From positions 76,325,120 through 76,389,119 of the forward strand of contig CM056583.1 of NCBI GenBank assembly GCA_029721435.1: a stretch of DNA of 64,000 nt, given 5' to 3'. This DNA comes from Gymnothorax reevesii. Lineage: Eukaryota; Chordata; Actinopteri; Anguilliformes; Muraenidae. The translations under genes were made by a program, and so were the position numbers. The notes below the pieces were generated by a model. The model did no database searches. It saw nothing but the letters and a program-made list of their open reading frames with translations, and had not been told where the DNA came from. This document shows positions 10,801-25,800 of the stretch, in pieces (the stretch's first letter is position 1; each line of letters starts with the position of its first letter).

Positions 10801-13800
10801 CCCTGACCATTCAAAGCAACCCCAGATCAAAACACTGCCTCAAGTGGCTTTTAAACGAGGCACTATGCATGGTGGGTATATTACTGCATGGGCTTCCTTC
10901 CATACCCTGACACACCCATCCAGTTGCAGATCCAGGAATAAGCTGTATGGCATTTCAATAGTGGAATCAAGCCCCAAGTGACACCAACACAAACAGAGGA
11001 ACAGAAAAGAACACTGGCATGGCAGGTCACAGATAGTCCGAGTCAGGTGAGGAGCTAACAGGATCAGAGTGGTTTGGCAAGCTGTGGTCAGTGGTCAGTC
11101 CTCGGTCGAAACCGGGATAGGCAATCTGAGATAGCGAGGCAAGCTGGACTGTGCACATTCATAGGCCCTATATCTTGTTGAAATTGGAGAGATTTGCGAT
11201 TCAGAGGACCGCTAGAGAACGGGGGAATAGTCACTTGTTTCTTGGATGATACTGAAGAATGGATAGCGCTAGGCTCATAACTAGAATAGGCTGGTTAAAC
11301 ACTGATGAGACAAACACAAAGAAAGGCAATTCGCGAAGAGCTATGCAACAATCCAGCAAAGGGGAGACAAAACACAGGAAGTTAAATACACTGAGGGAAA
11401 AAGTAACAGGTGAGGAATGGAGTGAGGAATGCATGAAAGGTGGGGAAAAGAATGAGGCAGTACTATGACAGTGAGAATCAATTGAAGAAAAAGTGACATG
11501 AAATAAATGCGGAAAGCTGGATTGCGGAGAAAACAATTAACATTAGAAGCGGGTCGTGTCACCCGTTGCTGTGGAATAGGGTAAATCTTGATACATCAGT
11601 CCACATGACCTTTGACCATTACTCCACAGTCCAATCTTCATGTTCCCTAGCAAACAGAAGTCATTTTTCCCCCATAAGCCACACTATATAATGACTTTCC
11701 TGTGGCCACCCAGCTGTTTAGTCCCAGTCCTGCGAATTAATGCCCAATTGTGCATGTGGAAATGCTCTTACTTTGATAGACATAGCCATGAGTTCTACTG
11801 TCCATTGTTTTATGATGCGACCTCAGCAAGTGTTTTAGCGATCACAGATCACAATCATTCATGATTTTTTTCCAACCCTACTCTTCCACAAAGTTGAAGT
11901 TTCATCAGGTTTTAATAATGCCATTGACAGTTCTTAACCTAGTTCCAGTGATTTTAGCAATCTCCAAAGTTGTTTTTATTGCTGGATGCTGGGAAATAAT
12001 TTGCCCCTCTTGAAAAACAGTAACATCTTTACCACAAACATGGGATACGTCTTCCAACGTGGTTTTTTAAGAAATGAGGAGCTACACACTGCATCAGTCT
12101 GCATTGAAAGACTTGCTGCCTGCTGAAACATAATTATCACTCCAATAATTATTCAGTCATAGGCTTTTAAATATTTCCTTATTGAAATACAAACGGCAAC
12201 TTTTTTTTGTCCAGGCAGTGTATAAAGGCATGGGTTGCCAGAGGTGCTGGGAGCAGTGGTGCAGACCATGTGAAATTCGCCTTTCCCTTGTCTTCTCCCC
12301 CAATTTGACATTAATAATTATTTTTCTTCGATTAAGCAATGGTTTGCAGGGTTTAAAGACAGTACTCCATGTGCATTCAAAATTAGTTGGCTAGAGGAGT
12401 GATGTTTACGGATGTATGAGATGCAGTGAGGCTGCTGCCACAGTGCACATTTCCGATGACAAATCACCTCTGTTTGATTTTACGTTATTATGGGACATAA
12501 AAAGCTTAGAGCTCCATATTTAGGATTAGCAAAAAGCTTGAATAGAAAAAAAATATTACACTTTGAAGTATTCTAATATGGAAGGCATTTGTTTCATTAT
12601 GGACAAAATAAGTTGATATGACAACAGCCAGCCATTCCTGACGAATAGTCAGCTGATCCTTGTACTTTGCAATTTAAGCTGTTGTGATATTTATACTTGG
12701 AAGGCAGATCAAATGAACATGTATTTTGATATGAGGCTCGCTGTAGTCCTTCATCTGTAGTGCTCTATGCATCAGTGTCTGAACCTCTCACTGTCTGGGC
12801 TGATGAACTGAACTTATGAACTTCATCGAACTCGTGAACTCTCGCGATATTTCATAAGGATGCAATTTGGCGGTAACTCAAAGAACACCCAAGGTCAGTT
12901 CACTTTCTTTGTGATGTTGATTTATTATTGATGTAGATTTATTGTATGATGCTTTTTTTTTTTAGTCAATGACCAGTGGTTGATACGAAGATGAAATCTG
13001 AGGCATTCCATTCTTTTATCTGATTTTGCAGGTAGAGATGGATGATATTTGTGTTACTTGTAGTATGGTCCAATTTCTGCCTACAGGAAGAAAAAGATTA
13101 CCTTTTGGGTCTAAACTCACAAGAAAACACACATGCAGAGATGATGATGGTAGATTGATAGATAGATAGATGGATGAATGGATGGACAGATGGATGGGTG
13201 GATAGATGCATGCCATGGTGATATAATTGCATATGAAGCATGTAATGGCTCTAGTTTCACTGATAGATGTTTTTGAAGTCCTGCAACAATTTCTCTTCTG
13301 CTCTGACCTGATGTTTGCCTTTTGAACTTTCTGATTTTATATGCATAGCGATTTAGCCAAAACAGGCAGCTGCGTCTTTCATAACATTCATTTCCATCCC
13401 TTTCCCTCAAATAAAGCTGCATTGAATGAGGTAAACATGTTTCTGAAGTCAATAGATAACGGCAGTGTAAGGCACTCTTTTTTCAGAGCAATCCTTCCCA
13501 TCAGTTCAGCGACTGTCAGTAAGAAATCCTGCCCTGAAAGAGAGGAGTGATGGCAGCTGGCTTGTGGCCACAGTGTGGATTTGTTGCAGATGCACTGCAT
13601 TGAGTTCCCTGGCACAGCTCTATGGAATGAAACATAATGCCCCCATTGTTAGATGCTGAAAATGACCGAGCATATTTGCTTCAGTCGAACCTGCCTTCAT
13701 CAGTTAGGTGTTCTGACAGCGTTAATTCTATTTTTAGGAACCACCAATGCTGAGTTGTAAATTAACTGTAGATTGAAGCAGAATGAATAACAGTCCAGAT

Positions 13801-16800
13801 TTGCCGTTAGGGGAGACCGGGTCTAGTTGTTACAATTTTTTTTTTAACGACTGTAAAATTGACATTATCAGGTTTTTGTAATCAAAATGCACTGTTAAGG
13901 TAGAAAGTTTATTACACTTCATGACTGATCTGCAGCAACCCCTATATTCAGGACATGCGTGCTGCTGGCGAGGAAAAAATACCCCATATATGGGGTAATT
14001 TGTTACAGGAGGGGTAGTTTGTCACAGGTTGTGGGGCATTTTGTTACTCTAAGAACTTGCTTAAGTGAGATGTGTTTTCCACTTAAGTAGGCAAATTAAG
14101 GGGGATGCCTTACTACTAATATCCCAGGAAGCTACAGTAAGGAACCTCTTGAGTAATACTCTAATGACATTGCCACATTTCGTTACTCGTTTGTAATTTC
14201 GAGGCATCTTTCTGAAATAAAAAAAAGCTAGAAAGTCATTCAGTGAGGTAATTTGATCTTGTTCAAGTTTTTACAGGTTTTGGGGAAGTTCTTACTGTAA
14301 CAACTTGGGTGTATCAACTGGTCCATCAGCAACCCTCCACCATTGTCCCAACATTTTGAAATGTTCCAGTACAATCTTTACATGGGTGTGGCAAGACACG
14401 GTGGCTAATGTCTTCCTCTCTCAAAATCCAGAAAATCTTGGGTATGTATGAATTACACTCGATGTTAATCGAAATCTCCCAAAGAAAGAAAGTTACCAAG
14501 AAAGTTACTTCTTCGAGCATTTTTCTGGAACACTAACCTGCGACTTTTGACGTACGTCCTTCTGTCACGTAAAGACAAGGGACACCTTCACGGAGCAACT
14601 GGAAAAATTAGAGCGCCCTCTGTGTTTTATTATAGGAACTATTTAGAATGTAACAACATGGACGTGTAACAACCAGACCCGGTCTCCCCTAAAGGAGCTA
14701 CGTTACGATTACTGCACATGCTCACAACTTTGAATGAAGTAAATCCAGTCGTGACACAGCAGCTTTAAGTCTGCATTGTGCCGTTCTGTGACAAGGTCTG
14801 TGAAGTCTTTATCAGAACGCTGTATGGAGGTGGTGATGATGATGCTGATTTTTTTATTTGTAAAGCATGAATGTCAGATAATATGTTATTGAGATAAAGG
14901 GTTTCATCCTAAAATACACAGACTCCCCATCAGCATATGAACTGAACCTAAAGTGAATTTCTTTTTTTTTTCATTTTTTGTCAATTTTCACTTTAATTTC
15001 ATTTCATTTGACTTAGCTGTATGGCAGAACAGCCTCCCATATTTTGCCAAAGCAACGCATACAACACTCACAGCAAGCATGTGAACGCAGACATCACCTC
15101 GTCTCTCTCTCCCACAGTTTACGAGGTGGTGACAGTCACAGGGGATGTTAGAGGGGCAGGCACAGATGCTAATGTGTTCGTCACTCTGTTCGGAGAATTT
15201 GGCACCACTCCCAAGGTTCACCTGGCCAGCAAGTGAGTCCAATTATATTCAATGAAATTACTCCGAGTTAATGTTTTATCAGGCAATGCAGTGACGTGTT
15301 GACATTCAATAGCTATGAGTAAATGTACACACTTATCTATGCTTTTGCTTTTGTGAAACAAAAGACCTTCGCCTACTGTGCTAATGGTATAATATTAAGT
15401 GTGGCTGGACTGTAACTTACTCTGGTCGGAAATAGATTTGCTCTTCAATTGGATTTTCACTTATAGAAATGTTATATTCAAAACTTGCGAATGAAAGGAC
15501 GGTGAGGTTCCCTATACTAACAAGATTAGAAATAGCACAAGAGGATAGTATGTAAACATATACAACGTGCTTTCATGAGTTAAAGGCCTTGCTATACTGA
15601 ACAACAAAAGAAACGCAAGTTAATTAAAGGCTGACTGGAAAATAATTTTGCGCATAACTATTTCAGAAAATTACATTTATTACTAGCGAGTGCACATTTA
15701 CACTTGTTTCATCAAATTTCTCTTTATTTTGCGGTCAATTTGACTGAGTTAATGTACTCTTATGAGACATAAGAGTACATTAACTAACTAGCTAACTTGC
15801 GTTTCTTTTGTTGCTCAGTATAGATGTGTCCACAAAGCTGAATTTTGACTATATGTGAATGCATAATAATAATTGCAAATTACATCGCAAATGTTGTGTT
15901 GTCCAGTACAGTGACTCTGTCAGGGTTTTACACTTATTCATGGTCGTAATAATGAATGATTTGTATAATCTACCTCTGAATTTTTACGGAAAATTTTTGT
16001 CCTTTGTGTTGTAATGACTGGTATTAGACCTGTGGATGCTTTGCAGTGGTATCATGAGTATTGATCTTACATACACAAGGACGTGAAGAGAAATTAATTG
16101 AGCTCATAATGATTTTGTAGTAAAATGTAACTTACAAACTCTACGTTTCTCCCCAATTCTCCAGCACTGAAAAGAGGTATACATATGTGACCCTGGGTCA
16201 AACTGGGGGGCAGGGAAAGTGATCAGTGATTGCTGAGTTGTGGCAATGATGTTTTATACGAGTGCATGGTATTCCATTGAAGCACCTATTACTAAAACCC
16301 CATAAGTCACACTTGAATTGACTTGACTTGTGGGGTTTTAGTAATCAGTGCTTCAATTACCTTTTACCATGGTGTGAGAGTCTTTGAGGAGGACATATGA
16401 AAAATATAAGGAAAAGGTCTGCGAGATGTTACTCCTCTACAGAGAACATCTGAACCATCCAGACCATCATGCTGTGGTTAAATTCACAGTCTCACAGTTT
16501 CTTTACTAACAGAGAACTTCTTACTTAATTTAGATTTCTGTTGCAACTGCATTCTTTTTTTTAACTGAGAAAATCTTAATATGACTCTGAAATTTCTCAG
16601 CTGAATATTTGTATAAAAATGAGTTTCTTTCGTCGCATCTCCGCAGTCTGCATCAGGAAAGGATTTGACTGACATGGTAAAAGGATAGAATAGGCATGCA
16701 CCAATATGCATTAAAAACATATAGTACCTGGGGCTGTCTGGAAATCTGTGACATTGATGGCCTTTTTGCATGACAGATCAATGACAAAAGACTACAATAT

Positions 16801-19800
16801 CATTTCCAGACACTTGCACTAAATTGTGCCCATATTATTTCATATTGGTCTTGCTTGCTATTGGTTCCTGTAGTAAACCAGATGAAATGGTATGTGTTAC
16901 TCCCCAGCGTACTTATTGTAATTCTAATCGCATATGTAATTCATGAAATTTTCTTCCTGTTTGTTGTATTACAGTAAATAGACACTCAGGTATTTACTAA
17001 TTTGTGTATTATATAGAATATATATTATATAATATTTAAAATACACTTCCGTTCGAAAGTTTCGAATCATGTTCTCCATAAAAATTAATGCTTCTTCACA
17101 TTTCAAAATGAATAGAGAATTTAGTCAAGACATTAGCATGGTTAGAAATAATGATTACCACTTAAAATGAAATTTTGTCCCTAAAACTTTCATTTCATCA
17201 AGGAATCCTCAATTTGCAGCATTTACAGCCCCAAATACCTTTGGCAATCCAGCTGCCAATTTGTGAAGATAATCAGCAATTTCACCCTGAGCTTCATTAA
17301 GCCCCTCCCACAGGTTGGATTGGCTTGACTGGCGCTTATTTGTTCTCTACAGTCAAGCTGCTCCCACCACAGCTTCTTCCAAGAATAGGTTTTGAATAAT
17401 TTCGAACAATGCTTGGGATAATTTGGTGCGATGCTTTGGATCATTGTCCTGTTGTAGGATGAAATTGAAATGAGTTCCTGAAGAAAGCTGTTTCTTTCTG
17501 ACCATTTTGAAACTATAATTGACCCTACAAGTGCTGATGGCCAAGATACTTTGTAGCCCAACAAAGGCCAGTTTTTATTGATTCCTTAAACAGAACCCCT
17601 GTTTTCAGCTGTGCTATCATAATTGCACAAGGATTTATTGATGAGGAATTAACCTTTTAACATTTTAAAATTATGTTCCATTTTAACATATGAGTGCCGG
17701 TTGCTGAAATTGGTCCTTTATTTTGCCTATATCAATATTCCACTAAACATCTGCCGTTCACTGCTACTATAGTCAATTACAACATTCACAATGTCTTGAC
17801 TGTATTTCTGTTCAATTTATTGCATTATTAATCATTGGTGATTTTCTTTCAAAAACAAAAAAATGACTCAAAGGTGATTCCAAGTATTTGAACGGTACTG
17901 TACATATATTTATATGCACATACAAGGGGTGGACAAAATATCAGAAATACTTGTGAAAAAAAATGGCTTTACCTTTATAGTGTCTAAACCACAATTTCAG
18001 AAAGCATATACAATGGTCATTCCTGATCTAATCTGATTGCAAATAGCAGCATGTGTTTATTACGTTAGTCCTCAGATAGTTGGATCTCAGCATCTGCCAG
18101 AAAAATGGCAAGTGGTGGCAAACGGAATTTAATTAAAAATGATGACAACATCAGAAAATGATAGCTCAAAGATAACTGTAGCAATGAGTCCAAACTCTTC
18201 CAAAGGGACAGACAGACTGTTGTTCGGTAGTTGTTGATAACCAAGAAATTATGGCTCTTGAGATCACTACAGAATTGAATGAATCTATGTCTGAACTAGT
18301 TTTGAGAAAAACAGTCTGTCAACAGGCTTCAAAAAGCTGTTTTTTATGGCAGTGTTTCTGATTATGTAACCACTCCTGTATATGCTGCCTATAATATAAA
18401 GTATATGAAATATTATATATTGTCATGTATATTATATATGATTCACACATCGAGTTAACAAGTATTTGAATAAAAACTTTGATATGTTTAAAATGCAAGG
18501 TCGTCCTGTATGTTTGAGTAGCAAGCAACAGGCTGCTCTGCATTTGTAACACATATTGAATCACTTTACGGTGAACAGGGTAAAATTTCATGAATTTCCC
18601 AAATGGTACATTTCATTTGATTGTTGTCTGTGGGATGTCAGGAGTGACACATCAGTTTTAAACCTCTTGAGGGAAAAATGGTAGCAAAGCTTTCCAGATT
18701 TTGACCAAACTCTCAGATATGAAATAATTTCTGATGTATAAGCCTGAATGTGTATAGGATTTGCCTCCAATAGCAACGTTCTGTAATAACAATAACTTCA
18801 GAAGCTCACATTTGTGGAAGAATTCAGAGAATCAAGATTCCATACTCAGTTTTTTTAAGGGTTGAACGATTTGTCTGAATGCAACATTTTGGAAATCAAA
18901 TGAAAGTTGGCACATGGTTGTCTGCATTATTTCCAAAGTTTGCGTGTACAAGTAGGTTGACTTCAGGTTTTACTTACTTTTTTCATGATATGCTATTTTC
19001 ATGCCTTTTCATTCTTGTCTATGGTGCTTCATCAGCACGTGTGCCCTGGCATTTTTGAATGAATCAGATAAGTTGTGTGGAGACACAGACAGATATGTAG
19101 TGGATGAACAGACATGGAAAATGTGAAGAAAATCAAAACGGAGTGATCTGAAAAGTCAGTGTATCCTCTTCTATACTGAAGACACTACTACAGTATTTCA
19201 TGCACTGTAGTACATTTCAAGCTTGTAATACTTAGGAATTAAATTTCACCCCTGCCTTAAAAATGTAAGTTAACTCAACTAAATGTGTGTTAACTTGAAG
19301 ATAAGCTTTGTTTCAACTCGCAATTAGTTAAGACAATGGAAAACTTCAAGTTTAAGTTTTGAAAACTTATAAACTTGAGTTAAATATCTAAAACATGTCA
19401 TGTCAAGTGGAGCTAAAGAGAAAAAAATAAGTTCACATAACTTAATGAGGCAATCATGCTTTACAATGTGATTTAGCTTGTGAAGTCAGTTGTTTCTTGA
19501 AAATATATAGATATTTCAAATCTAATGACTGCAGCAAACTCCAGAAAAGTTGACATCAGGGCAAATTAAAACTAGTAATGATGCAATTTGCAATAGTTAG
19601 GTGATGTGAAACAGATAAGCTAATTATGATATAATATCAAAGGAGCCTCTGAAAAAGGCTCAATCTCTCAAGAGCAAAGATGGGTTTTTGCTCTCTAATT
19701 TGCCACCAGATGTGTCAGCTCATGATCAGTCACTTTGAGAACAGTTTCCCCAGACACAGTTTGGTTGGATTTTGGGCATTTCACCCTTTCCAGTTAGTAA

Positions 19801-22800
19801 TATCAAATTAAGCTGGCATGAAAACCAAATCCAGGTACTCTAGTTGTTGTGAATAATTAAAGGTCTTCATTTAACGGGGCTAAGATGGATCAAAGCACAA
19901 CAGTGTTTGGGCTTGTGCCTTCCTCGGGACGTGAATCCAACATTACTCTAATTGTTTTCCACAGTGTGTTATATTGTTGGGGGGGTCTGGACCAGTCGAA
20001 TCTCGGTTTATCAAGGGAAAGGCCAAAAACCATGTCTGAAGCTGTGCTGTGACTTATTTCTGTCACACCAGCTTCAGAATTTTTTTGAAAAAGTCAATCA
20101 ACACCATTCAACGCTGCATTTACTGAAGCAAATTGCAGTTTTACCGTGTGAAGCCAAACCCTTGCAGAATCACTGTCCAAAAGTGCTGCGGACTTCTCTG
20201 GACTCAGTGTCATCTGAGATGGACAATAGCACAGCGGAACTGTGTTGTGCGGTCTGACAAATAACATCGTAAGTGGATTTTGGAAAAACAGCTGCCATGT
20301 TTTGTGAACTGACAAGGATTAATACAACCCAAGCTTTTCAACGTCAGGTGCAAAAACCAATGTCTGCAGTGGAATATCAGTGTGTCAGTGCGCACGGCCT
20401 GAGTGACTTACACATTTTTGAGAGACTCATTATGCAGGAAGATTTTTACAAATTTCGGAGCAACATGTGCTACTATCAAGACGTAGCCTGTCCCAAGGAT
20501 GTCCCTGCATTTTTTAACAAGACAAAGCCAAACAACATTCTGCATGGATTACAAGTGTATGGCAATTTGAGCAGGGAATGCGGGTGGGAGATTGACCTGC
20601 CTTGAAGGAGCTTTACAGTGGCGATGCTGAAGACCTTCATAGTGGAGGAATGGGGGAAAATTCTGCTTGCTAGACTTGACCAATTGGTGTCTTGACCAAC
20701 TTCACACACTTAGTTAGCAGCTGACTGCGCCAACTTTTCGCATTCTGTTGCTGTCATTACTTTGTATATTTTCAATTAGCAATTTAATTCACATGTTTGC
20801 GCATAAAATAATGTTGTTGTACTGGTTTACTTTTTAAATCAGTCCTTTTTATTTAATTTGCATTTGCAATATTTTTGGTATTTGGGTTTTGTATAGTATT
20901 TATATTTTACAATATCGTAAGCAGATGTTGACTTCCCACGCATTTAATACCATAAAGCAAGTTTATATTCTCTTGTTGAGCAGAAAAAAAAGATTTAATG
21001 TCATATTACTCCACTAAAACACCTGTTAAGATGGACATTTGCACAGTATAATATATAGTTATGCACTACTCTGCCTGTGCTAGCTGCGCATTCCCCAGAT
21101 GCTAGTGCAGGCAGAGTAGTGCAGCTGGTTTCCAACTCTCACCCCTGCACTTCCTGGGTTCCTCATGTCCACCAAAGTCCAGCTCATTAGGTATTTCCTT
21201 TCTGTTCCCACACCTGATTACTTTTTTGTTGCCATCACAGAAGCAGGACGGCATTCGAGAAAAACAAAACCGACGTTTTCCGAATCAAAACGCACAATGT
21301 GGGACCCATTAAAAAGCTAAGGTATGCTACGCAGATATCTCTCTCTCTCACCCACAGAGAAAGTGTGTTACGTACAATGTGTTCACACCATAGCAGATAA
21401 TTTGCAAAGCTTCTTTTCCCTGGAACCAAAAATAACTTTACTTTGCTGCTCAGTGATTTCTGACAAAATCACCATCTGTTCACATAAAACTAGTTGGCTG
21501 TGGAATGCAGCAGAATCTTTTTCATCAGCCTATTCCTGTATGAGCCTTGTGAAGTACAGAGTCATGACGGACTCAACACACAGTATCACTTTGTTGAGGA
21601 CAAGTAACCTTCCACAGCAAATTACGTAATGATTCTCAGCTGGCTCACACAGAACTTTGATTGAGTCCAACATTATGTAACAGATACTTTGGGAATGGCT
21701 GACAGTAGTGAGAAATTTCCCAAGGCTTTATGAGTTGTAGTCTTTCATTTTACTAAACAAATTTATCTTGAAAGATTAGTATCACTTCCACATAATAAAG
21801 TTTTTATTTTTCGGTATTTAGACCGCTAATTTCGCGCATGGGGTAATGATGCTAACAGTGGCGCCTGTGTTCCAGGATTGAACACGACAACACAGGCATG
21901 AGCGCCAACTGGTTCCTGGACCGGGTGGTGGTGACAGACATGAACCGCCCCCACCTCCGCTTCTACTTTCCTTGCAACAACTGGCTGAGCAAAGAGGAGG
22001 GAGATGGGCTGTATGTACGAGACCTCCTGGGCAGCCTCAACCCCATGGATGTGCCCAAATGTAGGTCACCCTGTCCCTCCACTATCTACAGTCCTTATGA
22101 GGGTGGAAAATTTCTATATATACTGAAATAAATGAGGAATCAGTATGCCTGCTGATATAGCATTTCAGGCAAACAAGGCAGGCATTTGCTGTGGCCTTAT
22201 TTTATATCCAGAGATGGACTCCGCCTGGTGTTACACATCATTTATTATGAATAAGAGTATTCATGCCAGCATAGAGCCAGCCATGCCACAAACCTATTAT
22301 TAAAGCAGCCTGGACCTAATAAAAGTCTCAGTAATACCAGAAAGTTCTCCTTAAACTCAGGAAATGGGCTACTGCCTAATTGTCAGAGCTTGCAAGTGAG
22401 CTGTTAAACGCAACACCTTGGTGAAACTTTGCACTGGGCATACAGATATTGTGATCTGGCTTTCGCTACCTTTCAGACTTGTATCTGGCAAGTGTTTCAA
22501 GTTTGTAGATTCGATGACTCAGACCACTGGACAATGTGAGACTATGTTTAATTTGTGGTGATGTTTTGTGAAGATTGTGGACTGAACTCTTTAGACTTTT
22601 GACAAAAGCTGCTTGGAGAGATACAGGTTGCTTCTATTCCAAACCCTCCCCAGAGAACAATGTCCTAAAGTGTACATGAACAATTAGATGGTTTATTTGG
22701 GAAAGAGCAAGTTGAATTGTTTAGCTGTAGGATTTCCTATAATGTGTCCACTCTGTGGGCCTGGAATAGCTTGATTCAGCAGTGTGTCTGTTCTCTAGAG

Positions 22801-25800
22801 TCTGGATTGGCCTGGATCCATCATGTAATCCAGACTGGCCCAGTCTGTAGTGTGAATGCCCTGTTGAGTGTTGAATTTCCCAGGCCAGTTGTGTGCCTGT
22901 GCTGTACATCTGGAGTGGCCTGGGATTGTTTGTAAATCTTTTTGAAGTGTCATTACAGCCGTGCTCTTTGGCTCTTGGGCAAACGGGCTGCCAAATGATG
23001 TGGAATCCAAGCTGTTCTCATGAGAGTTGATTTTGAAGGAGGCTGTCAATGCTGGAAATTTTTGCCAGGTCGGAGTTCAGTGTATGTTGTTTGCTCAACA
23101 GTTTTTCTTGCTGCACATTATTAACTGATTTTCTCAATTTGCAGTCAACAAGTACAGTGTGAGTGTTTTCACTGCTGACGTGAAGGGGAGTGGGACTGAT
23201 GCTGATGTCTTCCTCAACATTTTTGGGGAGAATGGAGACACAGGTAGGAGTCAAAGCAAAAGTCCGTAGATTAGATAGAGAAACTATCCTTTAAAACTGG
23301 AAAACAATTCTGTGCTATGAAACCACAATATTGAGAAAGTCACATTTATTTCTTTCTTATATTTGTTCTACGAACAAGTTGCAAACAAATTGCAACCAAT
23401 TTTCTGTTCCCGATATGTCAGAGAGAGAGAGAGGGAGAGAGAGAGAGAGGGAGAGGGAGAGCGTCTTTTTAATTTCCTATCTTTAAGCTTGTAATTCTGA
23501 GAAACTTTTCAGGGAATTGAAAGGTGTTTTATTAATACAAGTGATGTTTGAAAAAGACGTGATGCATTTTAATGTTTTCATATTTTAATTTTACTGAGGT
23601 GAGTATTAGCTTGAGCTTGTTTGCTTTTATTAAAGGTTATTGTTCTTGAGATGTAAAATTTAGATTCAGAAAATAAGAGCACTCCCAGTATTTTGTTCCA
23701 GCCGTCGGATTTGCTAATTAATGGAGTTGCAGCATTAATTCAGGGAGACACAGGAGTCAGGTTTACTCACAAGCCCCTTTCTGTCCAATGACCCTGGTGT
23801 CTCCCACCCAATGAGCTTTTATAACCAAGGCAGTATTCATTAATTTATCCAGCTCCGTGCCCTCTACACCGCTCCTATTCTGGTCTACTAAAAATCTGCA
23901 TCTCATCTCCCCCACCTCCCCAGCCTCCTCCTTTATAAATAGCATTGTTCATCGTAAGCAGCATTTGTTCTCGTTGTGTTCCTGAATTTAAACATAAAGA
24001 ATCTCAGGCTCTGCTGTGGGGTTTGTGATCTCAGGGACTGACTGTGTCATGGTTGCTCAAATTGGTCCTGAGCTTCACTCGAGCATAGTCACTGCCATCT
24101 GGACTGCATGTCGTTATGTAATAAATGGTCAAATCTGACATTAGTACCATGACTGAAGCGCATTTCTTGGGCCAGAATGTTGAAGTAAAAAGTGAGACAA
24201 ACTGGAAGAGGTCAGAGATGGCGCAAAAACTTGGCAGGACTTCTAATATCTGACCCCTGGACTTCACTCCTTTGCTGTGCTTTGTTTTATTTGTTCTGTA
24301 TTTATGTTTGCTTGTCATAAGGTCCGCGGGCTTGTTCTAATTTATGCGTCCTGTAGGCGAGAGAAGACTAGACAATGACAAGGACAACTTTGAGCGGGGC
24401 TCAGAGGACAAGTTCATGATCGAGGCCCCAAACCTGGGGAGGCTGAGGAAGATAACAGTAGGCCATAATAACAAGGGCTCCTCTGCGGGATGGTGCCTGG
24501 ATAAGGTACTGCAGGCCCGTAGAAGACAATCCACAATCCATTTTTACCACATCATTCACTTACATCATTATCTGCAACCTGTTATCAGCTACAAAAACAT
24601 GGACAAATTGGACATCCTCACACTTATTTTTTCGTGACTGGTATAATCCTCAATTTATGTTTCTAGGATGTTATGCTGCACTCTCTGGCCCGACTGTATC
24701 ATCCGCATCCGCTGGTTACATAACAATCCCTCCCCTCGAAATTTCCCCTTCTCAGTCATGACTGCTCTGCTCAGCGCTGGTCCCCTGGAGTGGAGGCATG
24801 AGCACCTCTTTAAATTCAGATCACAGAGTCACTGCCTCTCTTCTGTTGCAAGCTAAAAACACATCTGTCTTACTGAAGCTTGATTACACTAATATGGAGC
24901 TGTGCGTATTAGAATTAGTATGTTTTTACCAGTGTTTGTTTGACTGCTCGTCAGTCAATGGGATCTCTCAGAAAGTTCTGGATGCATGCCAATGAAATGT
25001 TGGGTGTTGATAGATACTGTGCATTGGAGAAAGTGATTAAATATTGGTGAAGATCCCACTCATACTCTTGGTCTAGGATCCAAAAGAATTTCTATGCGCT
25101 TGAAGAAAGCACTGTGGTACGCCATTGTCACGAGACACTAACACCCGCATCAGCTGTTGGATCACTTTTTTTTGCAAATACTACATGCAAGGAGAAATCC
25201 GAATCCAACTTCCTCCACCAATAAATTTCACAGTGCTGGAGGTCGCGTGTTCTCTGATCGCTGTCTAGGTTGTTCTGATCCCACCGATGTGCTTTTATTG
25301 ACTATATCATCCTTCCCATATGCTGCTTGTAGTTCTGTCTTCCAAATCTCTATCGCATACCTACAGCCACCTTCTATACTGCTTAGCATGACATGTACTA
25401 TGTCTCGGTGAGTCCTATTTTAATATTTAGTAACCCAACCATGACATGACCTCTACAGCAAATCCTATATACGTACTTATGCAAGTTAATCTTCATTAAA
25501 CTGTCTGCTGAATATAATGTCATCTATCATTTATGTTTATTCATTGACCTGAATATTAAGAAGAATCTGGAATAGGGAGCGTAACCGTTGTGCCTTTGTG
25601 TAAAGGAGAGTACGTCCCCTGAATATTTATCCTGTTAACATGAATTGTTCCGCAAACAGACATTTTCTACCCCAGTCTTATCAAAATGATTCTGAAGAAA
25701 AAAAAATGGATTTGATATTAAATTTTACTTCGTCACCAAACCTCCAATCACATAAATGGAAGCATTCCTGTCTTCTGATGGTTTTGCACCAGTTTTTATC

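Larger units (their letters stand above)
9176..12220 (-). mobile_element. Old Tc1-like transposon split by three later insertions
   Basis: The ends are inverted repeats: CACTGCCTCGCCAAAAAAAA at 9176 and the reverse complement of CACTGCCTGGACAAAAAAAA ending at 12220, each flanked by TA. Minus-strand pieces include [12 protein letters not shown] near 9340-9400, a conserved C-terminal motif of Tc1 transposase. Remaining old-element segments are about 9176-9404, 10566-10691, 10806-10935 and 11570-12220, together about 1.1 kb. Inserted within it are a second Tc1-like element (9405-10565), a small foldback element (10692-10805) and a purine-rich stretch (about 10936-11569). The segment joins are judged from resemblance to the consensus layout of fish Tc1 elements and are approximate. 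Confidence 0.75.
21322..24356. other. loxhd1 introns 3-5 (between listed exons)
   Basis: No transposon with clear ends was found. Intron 5 contains a GA microsatellite at 23420-23461 (gagagagagagggagaga). Intron 4 has locally repetitive 'ctggattggcctgg'-type text at about 22790-22930. Confidence 0.5.
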
